Below are positions 1 to 5,848 of a stretch of 12,653 nt of DNA, in pieces (positions within the stretch are counted from its first letter, which is position 1; each line of letters opens with the position of its first letter). Below the pieces are notes generated by a model. It saw nothing but the letters and a program-made list of their open reading frames with translations. It was not told the DNA's origin and did not search any database. The position numbers were made by a program, and so were the translations under genes. This stretch comes from an uncultured Bacteroides sp. Its GTDB lineage: Bacteria; Bacteroidota; Bacteroidia; Bacteroidales; Bacteroidaceae. Location: NCBI RefSeq assembly GCF_900547205.1, contig NZ_URFY01000078.1, positions 1 through 12,653 of the forward strand, written 5' to 3'.

Positions 1-230
1 TGAGGACAAGGAGGGAAAGGGAGGAGCGGAAAGGATATGGACACATTATTATATATACGCGCGAGTATGTCAGCGCGAGAAAGAGTTTTTGGATGGAAGT
101 ATCTGGAGATAGGAAAAACTCGCAGTTAGGGAAGAGCGTGAAGATGGGGAGAAAAAAGAAAGAAAAAGGGAAGTTATGGTGAATATTACTTGATCCAAAA
201 TAAGTCCTAAACCGAGAGTTAGCATCCCTG
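1..230. other. Noncoding, purine-rich left edge
   Basis: I see no convincing gene here. The first ~35 bases and the stretch around 145-175 are strikingly purine-rich on the plus strand. An 8-bp inverted repeat (83-90 GAGTTTTT with 114-121 AAAAACTC) encloses a 23-base loop, and the heptamer GCGCGAG occurs twice, at 59-65 and 73-79. A 30-codon reading frame (37-129, plus) exists but has no family resemblance. The stretch may be the 3' flank of a gene lying outside the window. Confidence 0.4.
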
Positions 231-590
231 TTTCACCATTTTTTCAACCCTCCTTCACCTTTCTTCTGAACTTCCGATGAATAAGTTGTTTACGGATGAA
301 GGTCAACTCATTCAACAGTCCTTCATCTCATTAAAAATGAATCTCCGAATAACTTATTGAAATATCAAAAACAAACATGCTAATAGAATATTTTTTTCAT
401 TGGGATGATTTGTCACAATCATTGCAATATTTGTTTCAAACACTGCAATGATTGTAGATAGCATTATAATAATTTTTTTTATAGTTATAATACGATGAAT
501 CTATGAGCGAAGACACAGCCCTTCACCCGTAAATATCTTATTCATTGTAAGTTCAGAAGAAAAGTAAAGGCGGTTAAAAAATATCATTTT
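231..590. repeat. Long imperfect inverted repeat, possible MITE-like or structured element
   Basis: The arm at 259-285 is nearly the reverse complement of 537-564. It matches CTTATTCAT, then three mismatched bases, then AAGTTCAGAAGAAA. Weaker complementarity continues outward to about 231 and 590 (GTgAAGGaGGgTT against GTaAAGGcGGTT) and inward to about 303 and 519 (TTTACGGaTGAAGG against TTTACGGgTGAAGG), so each arm is roughly 70 bases. A third, shorter inverted copy of the inner motif lies at about 319-358 (CCTTCAT ... TCCG ... ACTTATT). No reading frame of note occurs between the arms. The layout fits a non-autonomous mobile element, a repetitive extragenic element or a long folded RNA. I found no clear target-site duplication. 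The arms are seen directly; the nature of the element is inferred. Confidence 0.6.
415..455. repeat. 12-bp perfect hairpin inside the inverted repeat
   Basis: ACAATCATTGCA (415-426) is the exact reverse complement of TGCAATGATTGT (444-455). A second short stem, TGTTT/AAACA (432-436 with 438-442), sits inside the loop, so almost the whole 41 bases can pair. An AT-rich tract with a T run follows at about 470-480. It could be an intrinsic terminator, a protein-binding dyad or the core of the surrounding repeat element. Confidence 0.6.
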
Positions 591-690
591 TAGTGTGAAG
601 AACTGATTTTCCTTACATTTGAACAATAATTCTCCGAAGTACAGCTTTTCAGAAAATAACACTATTAAATCTTCGCTTTCTTTATTTATC

Positions 691-912
691 TTATAGATAA
701 TCCCGCAATAACTTTATCGAACTGAACACATTGCCGGGATTATACTTCTCTAATTGTTCATACTCAGCATTTTGTGCCCATGCGGCAGATAAGCATCTTA
801 TTCCAACAGCATTACAGACCGTGATATCAGAAACCGCATCTCCAATATAAATCATTTCTTTCAAATCTATTCAATAATGTTGCTGCATTGTTCTCAACGC
901 TTCGGATTTCCT
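691..912 (-). pseudogene. HAD-family phosphatase, C-terminal remnant with an in-frame stop
   Basis: Reading the minus strand from about 912 down to the stop at 691-693 gives ~70 codons typical of the end of a haloacid dehalogenase (HAD) superfamily hydrolase. The frame opens with KSEALRTMQQHY, then has a TGA at 871-873, then IDLKEMIYIGDAVSD and a typical tail ending SSIKLLRDYL. The IGDAVSD stretch is HAD motif IV, whose acidic residues help hold Mg2+. Everything upstream is missing, including motif I (DxDGT) with the nucleophilic Asp, motif II and the Lys of motif III. The piece therefore cannot be an active enzyme, and the TGA confirms decay. The frame joins directly onto an acetyltransferase remnant at about 902-912. 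The family call is firm from motif and tail; the original substrate is unknown. Confidence 0.8.
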
Positions 913-1104
913 GTTCAATAGGATGCGCTGCCGTATAAATCTGAACATTCGGAGCAATCAACACATTATTGCCGTTTTTTGCTCATAAGCCAACAAATTA
1001 TATTTCAAGAGCAAGGCATGAGTCTTTCCTTTTAATTCCAGAAAAACCAGGTCATGACGATCATACCATTCACCAGCAAGGCATTTCTCCATTTCTGTTT
1101 TCAC
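902..1104 (-). pseudogene. Maltose/galactoside O-acetyltransferase (Maa/LacA-like), 5' end plus internal fragment
   Basis: From a GTG at 1102-1104 (or ATG at 1090-1092) the minus strand encodes a 48-residue frame ending at a TGA at 958-960. It begins MKTEMEKCLAGEWYD and continues to LLAYEQK, matching the N-terminal Mac domain of maltose O-acetyltransferases (compare E. coli Maa, which begins MSTEKEKMIAGELY). In another frame, 973-902 encodes GNNVLIAPNVQIYTAAHP, the diagnostic left-handed beta-helix segment containing the catalytic His of the same family. In intact members these two stretches lie about 50 residues apart, so an internal deletion with a frameshift has joined them. The C-terminal half is gone, replaced by the HAD remnant. 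The intact enzyme would acetylate a sugar hydroxyl from acetyl-CoA. Two frame-incompatible but family-consistent pieces make a pseudogene much more likely than a short real gene. Confidence 0.85.
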
Positions 1105-1209
1105 ACGCTATCAAATTACTGTTTTATACTATTTTTTCTCATTATTACATATTTATCTTCGTTACATCATTAAAGTCTTGTTTATTTCAAGCAGAGCTAT
1201 TCTCTTATT

Positions 1210-1677
1210 TTAGTAACACTTCAACTGTCGTCTCTCTATATTTCTCAAGAGAGACTTTATTATGATTCCATGAAACGGCCTAATAATTAAGAAATATATT
1301 CTTCCGAACCAATTGTTATATTTCACTACAGTGGTAATTCGAAGTTCCTGCTTGCCATCTTTATAATCACCACACCACATTGCAACATAAAAACTCAAAT
1401 GTTTATCTGGCATTCCGAAAATTATCTCTTCGGAGTTATGAGCATATATCATATCGGCAAACCTACTCTTAATATCCAGGCCCAATGGTTTTACAATAAA
1501 ATTCCTCAGGTTCATCAGCCAATTAATCCACTTAGGTAATTGGTCCTGACTAAAAGCAAGCGTACGAAATTCGTTTGGTGTCATCATCTGCTTGCAAGTT
1601 ACTACCCGCGAAAAAGTATCTGTATAATCGACAGGCATATAGCCTATAAGCAGACTATTTGTTGGTATCTCTTTCAT
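1210..1677 (-). CDS. DUF2867-like protein of unknown function
   Basis: A 155-residue soluble protein without a signal peptide. Its layout resembles the DUF2867 family: an early DYTDTF (17-22), a central tryptophan-rich LPKWINWLMNLRNF (47-60), a mid-protein HLSFYVAM strand, and a C-terminal FGRIYFLIIRPFHGIII (124-140) with the PFH-hydrophobic signature near the end. Length fits a complete single-domain member. The ATG at 1677 is preceded by AGAGAA and by a Bacteroides-type -7 element at 1714-1722, which supports this start. It is probably transcribed alone: its downstream neighbour is a pseudogene and its upstream neighbour ends about 200 bases away. The family has no established biochemical activity. 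Near its 3' end the coding sequence contains an 8-bp inverted repeat (1230-1237 with 1248-1255), which may be a coincidence of the arginine/glutamate codons there. Confidence 0.75.
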   Translation of the reverse strand: MKEIPTNSLLIGYMPVDYTDTFSRVVTCKQMMTPNEFRTLAFSQDQLPKWINWLMNLRNFIVKPLGLDIKSRFADMIYAHNSEEIIFGMPDKHLSFYVAMWCGDYKDGKQELRITTVVKYNNWFGRIYFLIIRPFHGIIIKSLLRNIERRQLKCY

Positions 1678-1713
1678 CTTACGGTTCTCTAAATTTGTTA
1701 ATGGGCATATACC

Positions 1714-1722
1714 GCAAAAGTA
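1714..1722 (-). promoter_or_regulatory. Bacteroides -7 promoter element for the DUF2867-like gene
   Basis: On the minus strand this reads TACTTTTGC, an exact match to the Bacteroidales sigma-ABfr -7 consensus TAnnTTTGC. It lies about 37 bases before the ATG at 1677. I see no good TTG-type -33 element at the expected distance, so the promoter may be weak or need an activator. Confidence 0.55.
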
Positions 1723-1780
1723 ATGACTAAACTCGGAATTTCCTGGCTTGACACTCCCATGTTCAGTCAGAAAACAACTC

Positions 1781-1810
1781 TATCAAAAAAAAACAAACCT
1801 TATTTTGATA
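1781..1810 (-). terminator. Possible terminator after the glycosidase operon
   Basis: TATCAAAA (1781-1788) is the reverse complement of TTTTGATA (1803-1810). The 14-base loop contains a T run on the minus strand. The hairpin lies ~70 bases past the stop of the clan GH-D gene at 1882. The stem is AT-only apart from one pair, so this is a weak candidate. Confidence 0.3.
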
Positions 1811-1881
1811 AGCATTTATCTGATTACCACCAGAATGCACATTTTATAATTCAGTTTTTATTTTGAGTTCTGAGAAATCCC

Positions 1882-3408
1882 TTACTTCTTAAAGACTTGC
1901 AGCACCATGCCTGGAAGCGATTCATCTCCTTCGGAAGCATCTGTGAGCCCCACCGTTTCTATCAATTCGCCGGGAACGGTCAACCAACAGCCTTCCACTT
2001 TCAGGCGGTCTGTGATATCAATAGCACGGTCGCCAGCCAAATCTTGTCCCCACACCTTGATGGTAGCTAAATCGACCTTCTCTTTAAAGTAAAGAACCAA
2101 CTCTTTGTATTTACCGAAAATGCCAATCGGTTTATACAAATCTTCCACCTGTACCTTCACTGTTATAGGAGGCAACACGCATTCCCGTCCTAGAGTGCGT
2201 TCCGTCGTCACAACGGCCGTAGCACCGTTAGGATATCTGGAAGCCATAACAAACGGGACTTCATCGGCACGAACTGCCATTACTTCGGGCAAAGGCATAT
2301 TACGACTGATACGTGCCGGAGCCGACTCATGAAGTACATCACCCACGTTACGCCTGCCCCATGTCTCCTCTGCCTGAACTTCCCAATGGTCGTTCAGCTG
2401 CACAGTATCAATGCAAGCATCACCTGCCACTCCGAAGGGTTCAGCAATGCGATGCCAACGCACACCGCGAACCACTTCATCCAAACGATTCTTATAATTA
2501 CGTCCCACAGGAGGGAAAGCAATGTCTTGCCGCCCATCGGGAAGATTTCCTTTATACGGATGACGCATCACACCGATAGCACACCCCAGCCCCACAGCAA
2601 TGAAAGGTTCGTCTTCACAGTTGATTATTCCCTTCGCACCATCTTTGGCGTGATATGACAAGAGATTTACCACACGCTGAATAGTAACGGGGGTTGCAAT
2701 AATATTCTCCACATCATAAGAGCGGAGCACATCACTGAACTCAATATACTCATTCTTCATGGCGTGCTCAATATAAAGATTGGGAGCATGAGTCCGCCCC
2801 AAACGAGTCAGGTTTCGGCGCCATTCATCATTACGGCATTCCGCTCCCCAGTCCACTTTCCAATAATCAAAACCGGATACGTGTGCGGCTTTCAGACGTT
2901 CGGTCCAATAAGCGTCGATTGAATCGTGATTCTCCGCCATTTCCGATTGCTGCGCACAAATCCATCCGCCTACACCCTTCCAGCCATAGGACTTCACTTT
3001 CTCATTCAATTTAGTGAGACGCTCGGTGGGCGTTCCTGTAAATGAAGGGAAGCGTGTAGTGTCCAATTCCGCCAATCCCAGATACTTATTGGACTGTCCA
3101 TTGACATCCTGAGGAATATCCCACGAATCGTCTATCACAAAATAGAGGTCTGCACGTATTTTGGGGAAGAAGTTCACCCAGCCTTTCCGGTCGTCGAGTC
3201 CAAACATACTCCATTCATTGATGGCAGCGCGCGTATTCTCGGAGCTAGTATAACTTACCTGATAACCTTGCACATTCCATGTACAGAAGTAGTCAGGTGC
3301 TTTCGTCGGTGTATCGGGCACCAATGAAACCAATTGGATCTGACAAGAAGCACAACAAAATAAAATTGCCGAAAAGAGCAAATCAAGCGTTGATTTATGC
3401 ATTATCAT
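1882..3408 (-). CDS. Clan GH-D (GH27/GH36-like) glycoside hydrolase, putative alpha-galactosidase-type lipoprotein
   Basis: The chosen start (MIMHKSTLDL) gives 508 residues. The longer frame from 3450 would run into the end of the upstream gene and put extra residues before the signal peptide. The N-terminus is a hydrophobic signal with a lipobox-like CASC (acylated Cys at residue 22), so it is probably a lipoprotein. The mature protein is a TIM-barrel glycosidase. VIDDSW (residues 91-96) marks an early barrel strand. YWKVDWG carries the likely catalytic nucleophile Asp at residue 186, in the place of the K-x-D signature of GH27/GH36. RSYDVEN carries a candidate acid/base Asp at residue 232. 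A beta-sandwich-like C-terminal region follows. Clan GH-D enzymes are retaining exo-glycosidases (alpha-galactosidase, alpha-N-acetylgalactosaminidase). The usual GH27 opening (PPMGWNSW) is absent, so the exact family and sugar are uncertain. It follows the GH76 gene by 22 bases, so the two are co-transcribed. Confidence 0.7.
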   Translation of the reverse strand: MIMHKSTLDLLFSAILFCCASCQIQLVSLVPDTPTKAPDYFCTWNVQGYQVSYTSSENTRAAINEWSMFGLDDRKGWVNFFPKIRADLYFVIDDSWDIPQDVNGQSNKYLGLAELDTTRFPSFTGTPTERLTKLNEKVKSYGWKGVGGWICAQQSEMAENHDSIDAYWTERLKAAHVSGFDYWKVDWGAECRNDEWRRNLTRLGRTHAPNLYIEHAMKNEYIEFSDVLRSYDVENIIATPVTIQRVVNLLSYHAKDGAKGIINCEDEPFIAVGLGCAIGVMRHPYKGNLPDGRQDIAFPPVGRNYKNRLDEVVRGVRWHRIAEPFGVAGDACIDTVQLNDHWEVQAEETWGRRNVGDVLHESAPARISRNMPLPEVMAVRADEVPFVMASRYPNGATAVVTTERTLGRECVLPPITVKVQVEDLYKPIGIFGKYKELVLYFKEKVDLATIKVWGQDLAGDRAIDITDRLKVEGCWLTVPGELIETVGLTDASEGDESLPGMVLQVFKK

Positions 3409-3430
3409 TATGTTTTTATGGTATCCTATT

Positions 3431-4606
3431 TTACAGTGGTTTGAGTACACACATAGCTTCCATTAGCATACATCCGGTGAGTTGCGGTGTCAGCCCAACG
3501 CTTTCATTATCGGCTGGCGCTTTTCTCCAACGCCCGCTATAGAGCATAGTTTTCTGATTTACACCTTGCTCGGCCATAACGGTGGCGCAACGAGTAATGT
3601 AATTATGAAACTTGGCACGGTTAGCGCTATCCAGCGCCGGTTCGTTAATCAGCTTCACGAAGTAACGGAAGAAAATGCCGTGAAACAAACCTCCATCTCC
3701 TCCCGGTGCGTCAGAAAGTACACCATCGTTTGTAGACAAATGATCAATCACAAAATTGGCAGCTTTCACGGCATCCGCCAGATATTGCTTGTCACCGGTA
3801 ATTTTATAAAGTTCGTGAGCTGCTCCGAGGAAAGTACCCGAATTGTAGGAGAATGTCCATTTCACAATCTCGCCTTTACCATTCATGCTGTCGTACACAG
3901 CGCTTGTACGGCGGTCGAAGAGGTTGTTTTTCTCCCAAGTGTAGATTTTAATAGCTTCGTTCAGGTAAGTTTCCTTTTTCTTCTTGTCCTCTTTTCCTTT
4001 CACATCGCAGAAGTTGTAAAGACGGGCGGCAATGAGGGCGGCGGGACCGTTAGAACAAGCGTTCTTCGATTTTGCCACATCGGTCTTCCACGTGATTCCT
4101 CCAAACCAGGGGGCTTCATCTTCCGGTCCCCATGTGGGAGAAATCCAATCGTTGTACATCTGGCGGGCTTTTTCCAAGTATTTGGTATTCTTCCGGTCAC
4201 TTTCATACATACGAATCTGAGTCAGCGTTATCCATTCCATATCGTCTACAAATACGTTCCACCACGGGTCTTCGGGTCTGCCGGAGAAATTGAACTTCGG
4301 TGCGCCCTGCCACCACAATGGGTAAATATTCCGATATTCTTTGCTACTGCTACGTATATATGCATCCACCATCACATCCATTGCGTGAGCCTGCGGCCAA
4401 TAATGGTTGGTAGTCATATTAGAGAGGTCGCTGCCATAATTAAAGTAGTAGCGACTTTCATAGCCTTCGAAGTTAGCTCCCCAGAAATGTTTGATAAGGG
4501 CTTTCGACATACCGTCTGCCATTTTTTGCCAATAAGCAGGTGGATTCTCCGCGAAGAGTTGCAGGGATGAGCAAAGAAAAAATGCCATAATCATTAAGTT
4601 CCTCAT
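3431..4606 (-). CDS. GH76 endo-alpha-1,6-mannanase-like enzyme
   Basis: A 391-residue protein. It starts with a classical Sec signal peptide (MRNLMIMAFFLCSSLQLFA, probable cleavage after residue 19) and has no lipobox Cys at the mature end, so it is probably periplasmic or secreted. The GH76 hallmark is present: two adjacent aspartates in VDDMEWITLTQ (Asp121 and Asp122), which in this (alpha/alpha)6-barrel family act as nucleophile and acid/base in a retaining mechanism. Aromatic-rich motifs around them (HYWPQAHAMD, PEDPWWNVF, GGITWKTD, FSYNSGTFLGAAHELY, GGDGGLFHGIFFRY) also fit the family, and the length is normal. GH76 members cut alpha-1,6-linked mannan backbones, as in yeast mannan. The gene is first in a two-gene operon with the clan GH-D enzyme. 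No SusC/SusD, sensor or transporter gene lies on either side within the window, so this is not a complete polysaccharide utilization locus as seen here. Confidence 0.9.
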   Translation of the reverse strand: MRNLMIMAFFLCSSLQLFAENPPAYWQKMADGMSKALIKHFWGANFEGYESRYYFNYGSDLSNMTTNHYWPQAHAMDVMVDAYIRSSSKEYRNIYPLWWQGAPKFNFSGRPEDPWWNVFVDDMEWITLTQIRMYESDRKNTKYLEKARQMYNDWISPTWGPEDEAPWFGGITWKTDVAKSKNACSNGPAALIAARLYNFCDVKGKEDKKKKETYLNEAIKIYTWEKNNLFDRRTSAVYDSMNGKGEIVKWTFSYNSGTFLGAAHELYKITGDKQYLADAVKAANFVIDHLSTNDGVLSDAPGGDGGLFHGIFFRYFVKLINEPALDSANRAKFHNYITRCATVMAEQGVNQKTMLYSGRWRKAPADNESVGLTPQLTGCMLMEAMCVLKPL

Positions 4607-4643
4607 ATTTATTTATATTTTTAAGTTTACGTTTCGAGATTCT

Positions 4644-4671
4644 ATTTGTTAGTCTTTTCGGTTTAACAAAT
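4644..4671 (-). promoter_or_regulatory. Inverted repeat in the GH76 leader
   Basis: ATTTGTT (4644-4650) is the reverse complement of AACAAAT (4665-4671), with a 14-base spacer. It lies in the ~95-base untranslated leader between the putative -7 element and the GH76 start. It could be an operator or a leader hairpin. AT-rich 7-bp repeats also arise by chance. Confidence 0.25.
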
Positions 4672-4700
4672 GGCTTGCCGTTAGCCTAGTGATTTCGCAG

Positions 4701-4709
4701 GCAAAAATA
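4701..4709 (-). promoter_or_regulatory. Bacteroides -7 promoter element for the GH76/GH-D operon
   Basis: The minus strand reads TATTTTTGC, an exact fit to TAnnTTTGC, ~95 bases before the GH76 ATG. About 17-20 bases further upstream there is TTCG rather than a good TTTG -33 element, within a CGAACGTTCG palindrome (4728-4737). The palindrome may be a regulator site. Confidence 0.5.
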
Positions 4710-4737
4710 GGAAATAATGGAGATATCGAACGTTCGT

Positions 4738-4796
4738 TTCTTGCCATTTTTGTATAGTTTTGGGTTAAAACGATGCTATTATAGGCTTTATCCTAT
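4738..4796. repeat. Intergenic repeat, copy A
   Basis: It begins with the 18-mer TTCTTGCCATTTTTGTAT (4738-4755), repeated exactly at 5006-5023. Similarity continues beyond the 18-mer: GGG-T-AA, CGATgCTAT and CTTTaTCCTA here against GGGG-TAA, CGATtCTAT and CTTTTCCTA in copy B. ATAGG and CCTAT can form a short hairpin at about 4775-4796. The two copies are in direct orientation, 268 bases apart. Confidence 0.55.
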
Positions 4797-4973
4797 GGGG
4801 TTAGGGCCTACTCTGCATGATTTATGAGTTTCGGCTATATTATTCAATAAAACAACTCAGGAGGGACAAGTAAATTGTGCAGTTATCGTGCCTTTATCTT
4901 CAGTTCCTTTCCCCTTTGCAGCAAAGTATCCCTTTTCTGCCCAAAATGTACGACTGACACTAAAAACAACAAA

Positions 4974-5023
4974 GGCAAGAATGAACGCTCCATCAAAGAG
5001 CGGCATTCTTGCCATTTTTGTAT
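4974..5023. terminator. Strong bidirectional hairpin terminator
   Basis: GGCAAGAATG (4974-4983) pairs perfectly with CATTCTTGCC (5004-5013). After a small internal loop, CGCTC (4986-4990) pairs with GAGCG (4998-5002) around a 7-base loop. On the plus strand the stem is followed by ATTTTTGTATTATTT; on the minus strand by TTTGTTGTTTTT. It sits 87 bases downstream of the 73-residue gene at 5100, so it most likely ends the minus-strand RNA-metabolism operon before the glycosidase promoter. Confidence 0.8.
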
Positions 5024-5074
5024 TATTTCTGTGACAAATCAGGGGGTAAGGGCGATTCTATGCCCTTTTCCTAC
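5006..5074. repeat. Intergenic repeat, copy B
   Basis: This copy opens with the same exact 18-mer as copy A (5006-5023), which here forms the 3' arm and T tract of the strong terminator. It ends with a second hairpin, AAGGGC (5048-5053) with GCCCTT (5062-5067), around an 8-base loop and followed by TTCC. The equivalent hairpin in copy A has a different sequence at the same relative place, so the pairing seems to be kept while the bases change. Confidence 0.5.
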
Positions 5075-5084
5075 CAGTTCAGCG

Positions 5085-5098
5085 ATTTGCCTGCAAAT
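5085..5098. promoter_or_regulatory. Short palindrome ATTTGC-CT-GCAAAT
   Basis: A perfect 6-bp dyad just past the stop of the 73-residue gene. A related but imperfect sequence (GATTTcGCagGCAAA) lies at 4691-4705 near the GH76 promoter. Its role is unknown; it may be a protein-binding site. Confidence 0.25.
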
Positions 5099-5099
5099 A

Positions 5100-5321
5100 T
5101 TATACTTTTGATTTATGCAGACTTTTATAAACCTCTACGCGAGCATCTATTTCAGCTTTAGACAAATGAGCGGGAAGCTCAATTGTTGTTCTTGGACTAA
5201 TCGTTACGAGCACGACATCACCGACACTTCTTTTATACTCTTTCAGTGCGTTTTCAGTTGACTGACCAGATGAGCCCATCTCAGAGCGCATCATATTTCC
5301 TCTTTTCTTAAAAGCCTCCAT
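5100..5321 (-). CDS. Conserved-looking 73-residue protein, unknown function
   Basis: A small basic protein with no signal peptide or membrane segment. The N-terminal third is charged and low in order (KKRGNMMRSEMGSSGQSTENALKEYKR). The middle holds a short hydrophobic strand (VGDVVLVTIS), and the end is helical and charged (SKAEIDARVEVYKSLHK). It starts only 17 bases after the cold-shock-domain gene and codes on the same strand, so it is probably the last gene of the nmo-rhlE-csp operon. The region before the ATG at 5321 is AT-rich and lacks a ribosome binding site. An internal ATG-ATG at 5294/5291 is preceded by AGAGGAAAT, so a 64-residue form starting there is possible. I do not recognise a family. 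The operon position suggests a link to RNA metabolism or stress, which is inference only. Confidence 0.65.
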   Translation of the reverse strand: MEAFKKRGNMMRSEMGSSGQSTENALKEYKRSVGDVVLVTISPRTTIELPAHLSKAEIDARVEVYKSLHKSKV

Positions 5322-5338
5322 AATATATATAGTATTAA

Positions 5339-5788
5339 TTAATTAGCTACCGGATTCTTTTCGAGACAGATATTGACCGCATTCATTCCTTTCACACCAC
5401 GTTCAAGGTCGAATGTCACAATATTATTCTCAGTGATATTTCCAACAACATTATTGACATGGAAAAAGTATTTGTCGACCCCGGACAGGTTCTTAATGAA
5501 CCCGAATCCTCTTGACTCATTGAAAAATTCAACGCGCCCTCTTAAAATAACGGGCTCTTCATCTTCTTTCTTCGGAGTTGCAATGATTATTTCTTCTGCA
5601 TTTATTTCTTCTCTTTTGATATTTTCTGCCGGAGGAGTCGAGGTAATCCTACCATCCTCGTCCACATAAGCAATCATATCATCAAGGCTACTTTTTGTTT
5701 TAGCTTCTTTCTTCTTTAGTTTTTCTTCGCGCTTAGCGATTCTCTTTTTCTCATTTTCACGTTTGCCAACCGTCATGGATTTTGCCAT
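5339..5788 (-). CDS. Cold-shock-domain protein with long charged N-terminal extension
   Basis: A 149-residue protein in two parts. Residues 1-80 are a highly charged, Lys/Glu-rich, probably disordered or helical arm (EKKRIAKREEKLKKKEAK early, then an acidic stretch with EEINAEE). Residues 81-149 are a cold-shock domain: strand GRVEFFNESRGFGFIK (RNP1-like GFGFI at 94-98), then KYFFHVNNV (RNP2-like FFHV at 108-111), then NIVTFDLERGVKGMNAVNI. CSD proteins bind single-stranded RNA/DNA and melt secondary structure. Typical CspA homologues are ~70 residues, so the arm doubles the length and may contact RNA or a partner. It lies 60 bases after rhlE with no Bacteroides -7 element between, which suggests co-transcription, and is followed closely by the 73-residue gene. 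A helicase and a CSD protein in one operon fits joint RNA unfolding. Confidence 0.9.
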   Translation of the reverse strand: MAKSMTVGKRENEKKRIAKREEKLKKKEAKTKSSLDDMIAYVDEDGRITSTPPAENIKREEINAEEIIIATPKKEDEEPVILRGRVEFFNESRGFGFIKNLSGVDKYFFHVNNVVGNITENNIVTFDLERGVKGMNAVNICLEKNPVAN

Positions 5789-5848
5789 AGAACTTATATT
5801 TAATTTATATTATTTTTAAATGGTGATGGGGATACAGAGAGCTTCGTT

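Noticed and set aside
37..129. 30-codon plus-strand frame near the left edge
   Set aside because: It has a plausible purine-rich stretch before the ATG, but no promoter, no family resemblance, and is too short to support.
1230..1255. 8-bp inverted repeat GTCTCTCT/AGAGAGAC as a terminator
   Set aside because: It lies within the coding region of the DUF2867-like gene before its stop and has no T tract on the coding strand. Repetitive Arg/Glu codons explain it.
969..1265. 98-codon plus-strand open frame
   Set aside because: It runs antisense across the acetyltransferase remnant and the end of the DUF2867-like gene, has no promoter element and no family resemblance. The minus-strand families explain the region better.
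3409..3450. Upstream start of the clan GH-D gene overlapping the GH76 stop
   Set aside because: It would add 14 polar residues before the signal peptide. The ATG at 3408 (or 3402) places the hydrophobic signal and lipobox correctly.
3482..4570. 362-codon plus-strand frame opposite the GH76 gene
   Set aside because: It is a long antisense shadow of a well-supported GH76 gene with a signal peptide and catalytic aspartates. Its translation has no domain features.
4883..4993. 36-codon minus-strand frame with a hydrophobic N-terminal stretch
   Set aside because: Its ATG lies in the loop of the strong terminator hairpin, so a transcript from upstream would usually end there. I found no independent promoter.
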